A DNA stretch of 64,000 bases from Paraclostridium dentum (GTDB taxonomy: Bacteria > Bacillota > Clostridia > Peptostreptococcales > Peptostreptococcaceae). Made by a program: the position numbers and the translations under genes. This document shows, in pieces, positions 1 through 7,954 of this stretch (position 1 is its first letter; each line of letters begins with the position of its first letter). The notes below the pieces were generated by a model, which made no database searches, was not told the origin of the DNA, and saw only the letters and a program-made list of their open reading frames with translations. The stretch spans positions 1,116,001 through 1,180,000 of the forward strand of contig NZ_WIPK01000001.1 in assembly GCF_012922555.1 (NCBI RefSeq), in the 5' to 3' direction.

Positions 1-763
1 GAGGTATATGAATTTCCATATTGTGTAGTTCCTTTGGTACATAACCACTCCAGCCTAATAATTCATACTTAATTAATGCCTTTTTCAAAATACTTTTCGA
101 AAGAACCCTTATATTTTCATTTTGTTCTTTTAAATATTGAATACCTTCATCATTATCATAAACCGTTATTTGAGATAAGCTTTCATATGGAATATCTTTT
201 AAATATGTCCATAATATCTTTCCTGTTTCTAGGTCTCCACCCTTCATATGTATTAATAAATCTTTACCTTTAAAAGTTTCTAGTACTTCATTAAGTTCAG
301 GCATTAAACCAATACCTTTACCCCTAAATGGATAAGTTTTCCCATTATCGGAAGTATACCCATACCCTACATCTAGCTTTTTAAGTTCCTTCATCGTATA
401 ATCTTTTACATACCCCTCTTTATCTGTTCTCATTGATAGGTCATAATCATGAAAAACAGCTAATTTACCATCCTTTGTTGCTTGTATATCAAGTTCCACT
501 ACATCTGCACCATATTCAAAAGCTACTTCCATTGATTTAATTGTATTTTCTAGATATTCATGCTCAGGCTCATAAATAATTTCTGCTGTATTCGTATCCC
601 ACTCTACTTTTGAAACATCAAAAGTTTGACCTAATCCTCTATGTGCTAATAGCTTATAATCTCCTGTCTTATTTGCAAATAAATTTGTGTTATTTGCCCA
701 TATTAACAATATCCATAAAGCTATAACTAATATTGCAATTTTTCTTTTTCTTAGTTTTTTCAT
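1..763 (-). CDS. Glycerophosphodiester phosphodiesterase, membrane-anchored, 3' end outside window
   Basis: The reading frame starts at the ATG at 763, behind AGGGAG, and stays open for 254 codons to the window edge, so the C-terminus is missing. After a basic N-terminus and one hydrophobic helix (about residues 8-24, a signal anchor) comes AHRG, the first catalytic histidine motif of the GDPD family. About 50 residues later follow VELDIQATKDGKLAVFHD, with the metal-binding E-x-D and the second catalytic His. The family hydrolyses glycerophosphodiesters to glycerol-3-phosphate and an alcohol, here probably at the outer membrane face. It lies 40 bases downstream of the BlaR1-like gene on the same strand and may share its transcript. 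Family call is secure; substrate is not. Confidence 0.9.
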   Translation of the reverse strand, partial: MKKLRKRKIAILVIALWILLIWANNTNLFANKTGDYKLLAHRGLGQTFDVSKVEWDTNTAEIIYEPEHEYLENTIKSMEVAFEYGADVVELDIQATKDGKLAVFHDYDLSMRTDKEGYVKDYTMKELKKLDVGYGYTSDNGKTYPFRGKGIGLMPELNEVLETFKGKDLLIHMKGGDLETGKILWTYLKDIPYESLSQITVYDNDEGIQYLKEQNENIRVLSKSILKKALIKYELLGWSGYVPKELHNMEIHIP

Positions 764-803
764 TAATTATATATCTCCCTTATTTTTATAAAACATGTAT
801 TTT

Positions 804-2321
804 TTAAATTTTTTTAAGTATAATATTTGCTTTTTTCTCATTGCTATCTTTTTTATTTATTGGATCATACATAATAGGATTATCTATAATTGCCATAAGT
901 TTTGCTGATTCTTCTTTTGTTAAATCAGATGGTTTTTTCTTAAAGTAATATAATGAAGCATTTTTTATACCAACAATGTCATTCCCATAATTTATGCAAT
1001 TAAGATAAGCTTCCATAATTTCATTTTTGCTATAAACTTTATCCACTTTTATAGCTGTGAAAATTTCATTTCGCTTATTATCAAAAAAACTACTCTTTTC
1101 AACTTCACAAACATTCCTTACTAATTGTTGTGTTATAGTTGAACCACCTTGCTTAGGATTAGCAGAGTTCATGTTATTTATAGCTGCTCGAATTATAGAA
1201 GTAGCATCTATGCCATTATGATTTTTAAAGTCTTTATCTTGACTAACTACTGCAGCTTCAACAACATATGAAGAAATATCCTCCAGCTCAACCCAATTTT
1301 TTGTATTTTGTTGTTTTAATTCACTAAAATTAATTAGTTTTGTATTACTACTTGCATCAGTGGCAACAAAAATAGCTATAGTAATAAAAACAAAAATACA
1401 CAATATCTTTATAACAAAATTTGATTTTTTATATCTTAAAATTCCTTTAATTCTTTTCTTTGTGTTACTTTCTCCAAATGCAAGAACAGATACATTAACC
1501 TTATTTTTAATTGCTAATGTTAATAAAGCTTGGGCATACTCTCTCCTAATATCCTTACTTGAAGACTTAATAACTTTTTCATCACATGATCTTTCCATAT
1601 CTTTATGTAATAAAATAAGAGATAGCCATATAATTGGATTAAACCAATATATGCAAGTAATAAATAATGCTATTAGCTTTATAATATAATCACGTCTTCT
1701 AATATGTACCATTTCATGTCTTAATACATTTATTAATATTTTTTTATTTTTTTCTTCTAATAAATAATTTGGTATTATTATTTTAGGTTTAAATATTCCA
1801 CATACAATTGGAGTATTTAAGTTGATAATTTTGTATATTTTTATTTTTTCTTTTTTAATTATTCCCTTTATTAACTCATCCTTTTCTAATTCATTACATA
1901 CAATAGCTTCCTTAAACTTATTATAAGTATATATATAAGCACTAACAGATGCTATTATTAGTAAAACAGAAACCATAGCCCAAACTATTGCTAAATTTTC
2001 ATAACTTATATTTTCACTATCTTTATCTTTCCTATATGTAGTTTCTTTAGTATCTTCAGTAGTATTATCACTATATTCTGAATTACTTATCTTGTAATCT
2101 ACAGACTGTACTTTAGTTGTTATTGGATATAAATTAAATAAACTAATTTCACTTGAAAAAGATATCGGTATAATAAGTCTAAATAAAAGTATGCTCCATA
2201 AAAAGTAACTTACTAAACTTGGTAGCCTTCTATATATAACTATTCTTGTTAGTATTATTATGAAAGCTACAATAGTCGATGCAATACTCATATATATTAT
2301 TGTGTTAAAAAGAGCTATCAT
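804..2321 (-). CDS. BlaR1-like M56 metallopeptidase fused to an apparently inactive GT51 transglycosylase domain
   Basis: The N-terminal half is a BlaR1/MecR1-type M56 membrane peptidase. It has hydrophobic helices near residues 2-28, 38-55, 110-132 and 213-240, the zinc motif HEMVH at 202-206, and a conserved CGIFKPKIIIP stretch before it. A further helix near 303-322 leads to an outside domain (about 330-505). In BlaR1 this would be a penicillin-binding sensor. Here it is a GT51 peptidoglycan transglycosylase fold: SQDKDF...HNGID, QGGSTITQQLVRN and NEIFTAIKVDK...YLN. The first motif normally reads ED-x-x-F with catalytic Glu; here it is Gln361 (codon CAA at 1239-1241). The second catalytic Glu (NE in NKRNEIF) is kept. 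The likely role is sensing lipid II or a transglycosylase inhibitor, then cleaving the BlaI-type repressor encoded 4 bases upstream. Confidence 0.9.
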   Translation of the reverse strand: MIALFNTIIYMSIASTIVAFIIILTRIVIYRRLPSLVSYFLWSILLFRLIIPISFSSEISLFNLYPITTKVQSVDYKISNSEYSDNTTEDTKETTYRKDKDSENISYENLAIVWAMVSVLLIIASVSAYIYTYNKFKEAIVCNELEKDELIKGIIKKEKIKIYKIINLNTPIVCGIFKPKIIIPNYLLEEKNKKILINVLRHEMVHIRRRDYIIKLIALFITCIYWFNPIIWLSLILLHKDMERSCDEKVIKSSSKDIRREYAQALLTLAIKNKVNVSVLAFGESNTKKRIKGILRYKKSNFVIKILCIFVFITIAIFVATDASSNTKLINFSELKQQNTKNWVELEDISSYVVEAAVVSQDKDFKNHNGIDATSIIRAAINNMNSANPKQGGSTITQQLVRNVCEVEKSSFFDNKRNEIFTAIKVDKVYSKNEIMEAYLNCINYGNDIVGIKNASLYYFKKKPSDLTKEESAKLMAIIDNPIMYDPINKKDSNEKKANIILKKI

Positions 2322-2325
2322 CAGT

Positions 2326-2694
2326 CTATTCCTCGCTATCTATGTACTCATCTATCATAGATTTAAGTTCTTCGGCTTCTTCTTTTGAAATTTTTTCTTT
2401 ATTTAAAAATGCTGATAAAAACATTTTTATAGAACCTTCATAGACTTTTCCAATTAACTCCTGACCTTTTGTTTCTTGAACTTCTTCTTTATTGACTATA
2501 AAAGAGACTACTGCATTTTCATTTTTTAAAATACCTCTTTGAGACAATCTTCTTATCACTGTATATGTAGTAGATTTTTTCCATCCTAAGTGCTCTTCTG
2601 ATAGTTTTACAAGCTTTGTAGAATTTATAGGTGAATTATCCCATACTAAATTCATAAATTTCATCTCTGAATCTGATATTTTTATTAATTTCAT
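2326..2694 (-). CDS. BlaI/MecI-family transcriptional repressor
   Basis: This 122-residue protein has the BlaI/MecI layout: an N-terminal winged helix (ISDSEMKFMNLVWDNSPINS, then LGWKKSTTYTVIRRLSQRGIL) and a helical dimerisation tail from about residue 70. The TTYTVIRRL segment corresponds to the recognition helix. The family represses its own operon and is inactivated when the partner M56 peptidase is triggered. The partner gene follows after 4 bases on the same strand. The start ATG at 2694 is preceded by GGGAGG. A large dyad over the promoter (2710-2757) is the obvious operator. I saw no beta-lactamase gene in the window, so the target beyond this operon is unknown. Confidence 0.93.
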   Translation of the reverse strand: MKLIKISDSEMKFMNLVWDNSPINSTKLVKLSEEHLGWKKSTTYTVIRRLSQRGILKNENAVVSFIVNKEEVQETKGQELIGKVYEGSIKMFLSAFLNKEKISKEEAEELKSMIDEYIDSEE

Positions 2695-2709
2695 TTTTTC
2701 CTCCCATAT

Positions 2710-2757
2710 TGGTTTATTATTGTAGACCTTTTTTTAAAAGTTTACAACATTAAACCA
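2710..2757. promoter_or_regulatory. Probable BlaI-type operator dyad
   Basis: A symmetric arrangement TGGTTTA, TTGTAGAC, 12-base spacer, GTTTACAA, TAAACCA covers the promoter. The outer arms are perfect complements and the inner arms match at 7 of 8 positions. The TGTA/TACA half-sites agree with the cores known for BlaI and MecI operators. Binding here would cover both the -35 and -10 hexamers. Confidence 0.65.
2719..2747 (-). promoter_or_regulatory. Promoter of the blaI-like operon
   Basis: On the minus strand TTGTAA (2742-2747) is separated by exactly 17 bases from TACAAT (2719-2724), five of six matches to the -10 consensus. The first gene starts 25 bases further on. Both hexamers lie inside the half-sites of the dyad at 2710-2757. 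Confidence 0.7.
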
Positions 2758-2793
2758 TTAATTACAAGTTTATAATTTATGTTTTTAGGTAAT

Positions 2794-2827
2794 AAAAAAA
2801 CATTGATAAATTTATCAATGTTTTTTT
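2794..2827. terminator. Bidirectional terminator hairpin
   Basis: A perfect inverted repeat ACATTGATAAA/TTTATCAATGT is flanked by A7 and T7. It ends the flavin oxidase transcript on the minus strand, just upstream of the blaI-like promoter region. Confidence 0.8.
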
Positions 2828-2828
2828 A

Positions 2829-4148
2829 TTATTTTACTCCTTGAGGGTAGTAAAATATATTATGTGGATCATATTTCTCTTTTACATTTTTTAACCAAAC
2901 AACATTATTACCAAAATAGCTATATAAATAATTAGATATATTGATATCGCAGTAGTTAAGATATCCAAATCCCGCATATGGAAGTAACTGATTTCTCAAT
3001 CTATTTACCCATCTAATTGTATCATTTGCATACAGGCTATACTCAAGATCCCATTCTGCGTCTATTTGAATCAGTAATCTTGCATTTCTATGAGGAAAAG
3101 CACTAGGTAAATATTCATTTTTTTTAATTTGTCCTCCTAATAATAGAACTCCAATATCTATATTTGGCTGTATATTCGGTGCATTATCTAAATAGTCAAA
3201 TATTATTTGGCAAGGCTCTTTTTCTAATGGCTTATATGCAAGTAATCCTGTAATTTTAAACCCTGTTGGTTTATATATACTCACTGGACGAGCCTGCACA
3301 GATTCAATAAAACTAATACGCTTTACTGTATAATTACTTTTACTAGGAACTTTCAACAAATATTTTAAAGCGTTTTCCATTTCTTTTTCTGTACTTCTTA
3401 CCCCCACTCCATATAGACCAATGGTCTCTTTAGTCATAGAAAGCTTAATCGTATATCTATTATCTAAACTTTCTCCTACCTTTTGAAATGCTTGAATTAC
3501 TTCATATCTTTTCTTTCTAGGCCACTGAGCTGTGATTACGGTTACGTTATCAACTGGATATACTTTAAAGGTAAGTGACACTACAACTCCAAAATTATTA
3601 CTACCAGCTCCTCTTAATGCTGCAAATAAATCTTGATTTTGATATGAATTCGCAGTTATTATCCTCCCAAAAGCATCTACTATTTGAGCTTCTACTAAAT
3701 TATCGCATACTAGCCCATATTCTCTTTGTAGGTATCCAACTCCTCCTCCTAATGTTATTCCGGTAACACCAATCGATGGACAACTTCCTCCAACAAATGC
3801 AAATCCATATTCAGTTACTCTAGAATGAAGTTGTTCTTGTGTATACCCTGAACCGATTTTTATATATCCTCTTTTAGTATCTATTTCAAAATCAAGCAAA
3901 TTAGAAACATCTATAACAACAGCATCATCTGCAACAGAAAATGCTTCATAATTATGACCACCACTTCTACATCGTATATTGAATCCATTCCTTCTTGACC
4001 AATTTACTGCATTAACTACATCTGATATATCTCTAGGATATACAATTACCGCTGGATAGTAGCTAAAATAAAAGTTTGCAGTTCTTCGAACAATATTATA
4101 TCTTTTATCATCTTTAGTTATAACTAGCCCTGTTAACTCATCTATCAT
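2829..4148 (-). CDS. FAD-linked oxidoreductase, berberine-bridge-enzyme type (first copy)
   Basis: A PCMH-type FAD domain (about residues 25-200) is followed by a substrate domain and a C-terminal BBE segment (FGYLNYCD, then YDPHNIFYYPQG). RSGGHNYEAFS carries the histidine that binds FAD covalently (about His65), and GGSCPSIG carries a cysteine (about Cys123) that makes a second bond in bicovalent members. Such enzymes oxidise sugars, alcohols or amine substrates with O2 or another acceptor. I place the start at the ATG at 4148, because GGAGG lies 8 bases before it; an upstream in-frame TTG at 4163 would put that site inside the gene. A second family member lies at 5864-7186 beyond an M20 peptidase. 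Substrate unknown. Confidence 0.9.
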   Translation of the reverse strand: MIDELTGLVITKDDKRYNIVRRTANFYFSYYPAVIVYPRDISDVVNAVNWSRRNGFNIRCRSGGHNYEAFSVADDAVVIDVSNLLDFEIDTKRGYIKIGSGYTQEQLHSRVTEYGFAFVGGSCPSIGVTGITLGGGVGYLQREYGLVCDNLVEAQIVDAFGRIITANSYQNQDLFAALRGAGSNNFGVVVSLTFKVYPVDNVTVITAQWPRKKRYEVIQAFQKVGESLDNRYTIKLSMTKETIGLYGVGVRSTEKEMENALKYLLKVPSKSNYTVKRISFIESVQARPVSIYKPTGFKITGLLAYKPLEKEPCQIIFDYLDNAPNIQPNIDIGVLLLGGQIKKNEYLPSAFPHRNARLLIQIDAEWDLEYSLYANDTIRWVNRLRNQLLPYAGFGYLNYCDINISNYLYSYFGNNVVWLKNVKEKYDPHNIFYYPQGVK

Positions 4149-4278
4149 GTTAACTTCCTCCAACTTTATTAATTATATATTAAAATAATACGTGCCATTG
4201 TTTAATATATGTTAATAATTTAGAGTGGTTCTAAAATACTTAGTAATTAAAATATTTTAATAAAAGATAATAGAATTG

Positions 4279-5406
4279 TTAGTCTAAATTTACCTTATTT
4301 ATTAAAACATCATAACCTGTATATGCAAGTGCTAAAGTTCCTATAAGTAATCTTTCATGTGCAAAAGGTGTTATAGTAGCATCTGCCATGTTTACACTAT
4401 GACCTGTTATATTACAATTAGATATTCCTATATAAGGATGTATTGTAGGTGTTTTATGGCTTACATTTCCTATATCACTTGAACCTGTATCTTTTGCTTC
4501 ATAAATATTTTTTATTCCAAGAGTTCTTAAGTTTTTACTAAAAGCCTCTGACAAACTCTTATTAGTTTTTAAATTATCATTAGGTAATTCATATCTTGTC
4601 ATCTCTAGTTTTGAACCCGTCATAAGCGCAGCTCCTTGTGCAATATTTTTTACTTTTACTAATACATCATCTAGTATTTCTTTTGTAGATGCTCTAAAGT
4701 AAAATTGAGCTACAGCTTTATCTGGAACAATATTTGCAGCTACGCCTCCATTAGTTATAATTCCATGTATTCTAACATCTGGAGTTACATGTTGTCGTAA
4801 AGCATCAATTCCATTAAATAACTGAATAACACTATTTAAAGCATTTATCCCCTCTTGTGGACAAGATGCTGCATGTGCAGTTTTTCCTGTATAAGTAAAT
4901 TGTAATGGATAAAGCGCCATAGATATCCCACTTTCTATAGTTTTATCTGATGGATGAACCATCATTGCAACATCTAGTTCATCAAATACTCCCTGTTCTG
5001 CAAAAATAACTTTAGCTCCATTAGTTTCTTCAGCAGGAGTTCCATATACTATAATCTTACCACCAATCTCATTTAAAACTTTACTTAGAATAATACCTGC
5101 ACCTGCTGACATTGCCCCTATCATGTTATGTCCACACCCATGCCCTATTTCTGGCAATGCATCATATTCACATAAATATCCTATAATTGGACCTTCTTTG
5201 TTACTATCATAGGTTGCTCTAAATGCAGTTTTTATACCTAAAAATTCTGTTTCTATTTCAAAGTTATGCTCTTGTAAAAAAGAAGTTAATTTTTCTACAG
5301 CCTTGTACTCCTCATTCCCAAGTTCTGGATTGTGATATATAAAATCACTAACTTCACATAGTTCTTTATGTATTTCTTTTCCTTTTTCAAATAATATAGA
5401 CTTCAT
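4279..5406 (-). CDS. M20-family amidohydrolase / dipeptidase (PM20D2-AbgA-like)
   Basis: The 375-residue protein has the M20 zinc-peptidase pattern: GYLCEYDALPEIGHGCGHN with metal-binding His residues, GTPAEE with the catalytic Glu pair, HAAS in the lid/dimer domain, and DTGSSDIGNVSH near the C-terminus. Closest families by pattern are p-aminobenzoyl-glutamate hydrolases and PM20D2, which cleaves beta-alanyl-lysine or -ornithine dipeptides. The ATG at 5406 follows AGGAGG. A T-box leader at 5440-5775 precedes it, so expression should rise when one tRNA is uncharged. The specifier reads best as Lys or Arg, which would fit release of a basic amino acid from a peptide or conjugate. Exact substrate is an inference. 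Confidence 0.9.
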   Translation of the reverse strand: MKSILFEKGKEIHKELCEVSDFIYHNPELGNEEYKAVEKLTSFLQEHNFEIETEFLGIKTAFRATYDSNKEGPIIGYLCEYDALPEIGHGCGHNMIGAMSAGAGIILSKVLNEIGGKIIVYGTPAEETNGAKVIFAEQGVFDELDVAMMVHPSDKTIESGISMALYPLQFTYTGKTAHAASCPQEGINALNSVIQLFNGIDALRQHVTPDVRIHGIITNGGVAANIVPDKAVAQFYFRASTKEILDDVLVKVKNIAQGAALMTGSKLEMTRYELPNDNLKTNKSLSEAFSKNLRTLGIKNIYEAKDTGSSDIGNVSHKTPTIHPYIGISNCNITGHSVNMADATITPFAHERLLIGTLALAYTGYDVLINKVNLD

Positions 5407-5439
5407 ATCTTACCTCCTGTTTAATTTTATATTCAATAA

Positions 5440-5775
5440 AATAAAAAGCCTCTTAGCAATATGCTAAGAGGCGAATTTACGCGGTACCACTCTTATTGGT
5501 AAATTTATTAATATTAAAATAATAACAATCTTGATAATAAAAAAAGCCCCTTGGAATAAAATCCAAGAGGCGAACTATCTCCGCGTTACCACTCTTATTG
5601 GTAATAAACTTACCCACTCAATCTCTTAAGGCGAGCAACCTACTGCAATACTTAGTTTCCTGCAGTCTTCTCCAAAGTTCTTTTCACATAAACATCAATG
5701 TTTAGCTTCCACCATCCTAAACTCTCTATAAAATTAATTTACGCTACTCTCTTTTTCATCGAATTTTCATATTTT
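5440..5775 (-). promoter_or_regulatory. T-box leader with duplicated antiterminator/terminator
   Basis: On the minus strand a Stem I-like region (GGATGGTGGAAGC, then GTGAAAAGAACTTTGGAG) is followed by a first T-box (AAGAGTGGTAACGCGG, about 5581-5596) and a hairpin GCCTCTTGG/CCAAGGGGC with a T7 tract. About 70 bases on there is a second T-box (AAGAGTGGTACCGCG, about 5480-5494) and a second hairpin GCCTCTTAGCA/TGCTAAGAGGC with T5. There is no second Stem I. Aligned to GTGAA-NNN, the specifier is AAG (Lys); shifted by one it is AGA (Arg). Both T-boxes read UGGU, which calls for an A73 tRNA and argues against AAC (Asn). Confidence 0.9.
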
Positions 5776-5781
5776 TCATTT

Positions 5782-5810
5782 ATTTTATAGTATTGTGTTT
5801 GTAATGTCAA
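5782..5810 (-). promoter_or_regulatory. Promoter of the T-box leader
   Basis: A perfect TTGACA -35 (5805-5810), a 17-base spacer and TAAAAT (5782-5787, five of six) lie just upstream of the T-box Stem I on the minus strand. Confidence 0.75.
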
Positions 5811-5863
5811 TATTTTATTTACTTATAACTTTTATACTTCATACTTTTTTCACTAAATTAATA

Positions 5864-7186
5864 TTATTTAATACTTTGTTTAAAATTAAATATATTATAA
5901 GGATCATACATTTGTTTTACTTCTTCAAGTCTATACTTATTTTTCCCATAATATTCACTCATGTAATTTTCAAGAGGATAGTAAGGGAAATTAATATAAG
6001 ATCCTTCTGTAATACCATAAATAGTTTCAATATTAGATTTTATCCAATCTTTATTTATTTCTTTATAGCAATTATTTTTAAATACTGTATCTATAAGCAA
6101 TATATAAAAACTATCCCTATAATAAAAAGCTGTATCAAATTTTTCTACTTCGCTTATCTTTCCACCTAACCCATATAAATTTAAACTAATTTCCTCACTA
6201 CCTTCAGGTATTGGTTGATTGACTATTTCTACTAAACTTTCTAATGTACAATAATCATAAAATTGGTTAACAAACCTTCCATAATTTTCAAAATATTGAT
6301 ACTGAGGATATATAGAACCTAGCAACAACACAGCCTGCAAGAAAGATACATAGTTGTATGTTAGATTAAAACCTTTAATTTTAATAAATGGTTCTAATAG
6401 TCTATATAATTCATTTGGAGATCCATATAAAATACCTCTACAGTTTATATTTACTCCACTTCCGGGTGAATTATATATGCTTCCTCTCATATTGATTTCA
6501 GGTACAGCACTAGTAATAAAATTCTGCCAAATATCTAAAAATTTAATTTGAGTATTTTTACTTGGATTTTCTATATTAAATTCAAATTCAGTTACATTAT
6601 CTACTTTTAACGGTAATTTAAAAGTCATAGAAATAACAACTCCAAAATTACCTCCTCCTCCTCCTTTACATGCCCAAAATAAATCTGAGTTAGTATGTTT
6701 ATTTGCAGTTATTAACTCGCCTTTATAATTTACTAGTGTCAACTCCAATAAGCTATCACAAGTGAGTCCATATTTTCTACTTGAGTAACCCCATCCGCCT
6801 CCTAGTGCTAGTCCACTTATACATACTGTTGGACATGCGCCTCCTGGAAATGGATAACCTTTCCCACCTATAAATGTGTATAGTTGCCCTAATTGAATTC
6901 CATTTTGTACAGTGAAAGTATTTTTTTCATAATCCACTTTTATACTGTTTAAGTTACTTATATCTATAACAATTACACCATTGCCTACCGAAAATCCCTC
7001 GTAGTGATGTCCTCCGCCTCTTATTCGTATTTCTAATCTTTTTTCTACACTATAAACTACAGCCTTTTGAACATCCTCTATAGTTTTACAGTATATAATT
7101 TTCTCTGGATATTTATTTATAGCTCTGTTCCAAACTAGCCTAGCCTGACTATAATAGCTGTCTCCAGGAGTTATTATTTCTGCCAT
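5864..7186 (-). CDS. FAD-linked oxidoreductase, berberine-bridge-enzyme type (second copy)
   Basis: This paralogue of the protein at 2829-4148 has the same layout. An FAD domain carries GGGHHYEGFS (covalent-FAD His near residue 60) and GGACPTVCISG (second FAD link, Cys near 118), followed by glycine-rich LGGGWG. The C-terminal BBE signature reads YDPYNIFNF. It should be a secreted-type or cytosolic flavin oxidase; no signal peptide is visible. I choose the ATG at 7186, six bases after AGGTG, over the GTG at 7195. The gene ends just upstream of the T-box promoter but on the same strand, so the peptidase has its own promoter. The substrates of the two oxidases are unknown and may differ, because their substrate domains diverge. 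Confidence 0.9.
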   Translation of the reverse strand: MAEIITPGDSYYSQARLVWNRAINKYPEKIIYCKTIEDVQKAVVYSVEKRLEIRIRGGGHHYEGFSVGNGVIVIDISNLNSIKVDYEKNTFTVQNGIQLGQLYTFIGGKGYPFPGGACPTVCISGLALGGGWGYSSRKYGLTCDSLLELTLVNYKGELITANKHTNSDLFWACKGGGGGNFGVVISMTFKLPLKVDNVTEFEFNIENPSKNTQIKFLDIWQNFITSAVPEINMRGSIYNSPGSGVNINCRGILYGSPNELYRLLEPFIKIKGFNLTYNYVSFLQAVLLLGSIYPQYQYFENYGRFVNQFYDYCTLESLVEIVNQPIPEGSEEISLNLYGLGGKISEVEKFDTAFYYRDSFYILLIDTVFKNNCYKEINKDWIKSNIETIYGITEGSYINFPYYPLENYMSEYYGKNKYRLEEVKQMYDPYNIFNFKQSIK

Positions 7187-7309
7187 TTCAATCACCTAAA
7201 ATATTTAGATTTGGATAATACATACAAGTATTACTCTTATATATATATGTTATCAATATATTTTTTGTGACTTTTTTCGACTTTTACTTATATCCATAAA
7301 TAAAAACTT

Positions 7310-7353
7310 GTAGCTATAAAATTATTTTTTACTTAAAACAGTTTTATAGCTAC
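7310..7353 (-). terminator. Terminator after the small membrane gene
   Basis: GTAGCTATAAAA pairs with TTTTATAGCTAC across a 20-base A/T-rich loop, directly after the stop codon of the gene at 7361. Confidence 0.6.
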
Positions 7354-7360
7354 TATTTTA

Positions 7361-7702
7361 TTAACAAATCATATTTATAATTACCATAGATATTTCTTTC
7401 ATATCTAAAGAATTAAAGTAGGAAAATACTAAAAATAAATAAGTAGCTGATAATACTAGAAGCGCTATGGATACTCCAAATGCTACTTTATCTATTTTTG
7501 TTGGATTGTGAAATAAAGCCCAAGTACTCATAATAAATGAAACGATAATAGATAATGAAATTAGTAAAAATCCAATTGGAATAAGACCAAATGGTTCTAT
7601 TAGTGTACCGTCTGGAGCTATTTCAGATCCAATAATATTATAAGAAACAAAACATACAACGCCTAATATAAATGGAGTAATTGTAAATAAATATTTTTTC
7701 AT
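7361..7702 (-). CDS. Small three-helix membrane protein, function unknown
   Basis: The 113-residue protein has hydrophobic helices at about residues 4-22, 40-65 and 74-95, with a short polar loop containing APDGTLIEPFGLIPIG between the first two. I do not recognise a characterised family. The C-terminus is short and ends with Cys. The ATG at 7702 follows AAGGGTG. It stands alone between a flavin oxidase and a MATE gene, with its own terminator downstream, so the context gives no clear role. The composition and the single clean frame argue that it is real. Confidence 0.7.
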   Translation of the reverse strand: MKKYLFTITPFILGVVCFVSYNIIGSEIAPDGTLIEPFGLIPIGFLLISLSIIVSFIMSTWALFHNPTKIDKVAFGVSIALLVLSATYLFLVFSYFNSLDMKEISMVIINMIC

Positions 7703-7878
7703 AGTTTTATCACCCTTTTTTATAGTTTTTAAGTTTAATTCTTAACTAGTCAACGAATTCATATTAAAATTATAACAACCTATTTATTGTTTTTCAATAT
7801 ATTTTTATTGATTAATATATTATTTTTAATGTTGTACAATAAATCATTGTCGTTTTTATATAAAATTATAGCTAAATA

Positions 7879-7931
7879 AAAGAACCGCCTTTAAATCATA
7901 CTCTAGGTATAATTTAAAAGGAGGTTCTTTT
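7879..7931. terminator. Terminator after the MATE gene
   Basis: AAAGAACC, TTTAAAT and their complements ATTTAAA, GGTTCTTT form a long hairpin with a T-run on the minus strand side. Confidence 0.7.
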
Positions 7932-7954
7932 ATTGTTGCAAGCGTTATTTATAA

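Noticed and set aside
804-2321. Ordinary BlaR1 beta-lactam receptor
   Set aside because: The C-terminal domain has no SxxK/SxN/KTG penicillin-binding motifs; its motifs are those of GT51 transglycosylases.
5440-5775. Asn (AAC) as T-box specifier
   Set aside because: The codon is offset by three bases from the usual GTGAA-NNN position and both T-boxes call for A73, while tRNA-Asn normally has G73.
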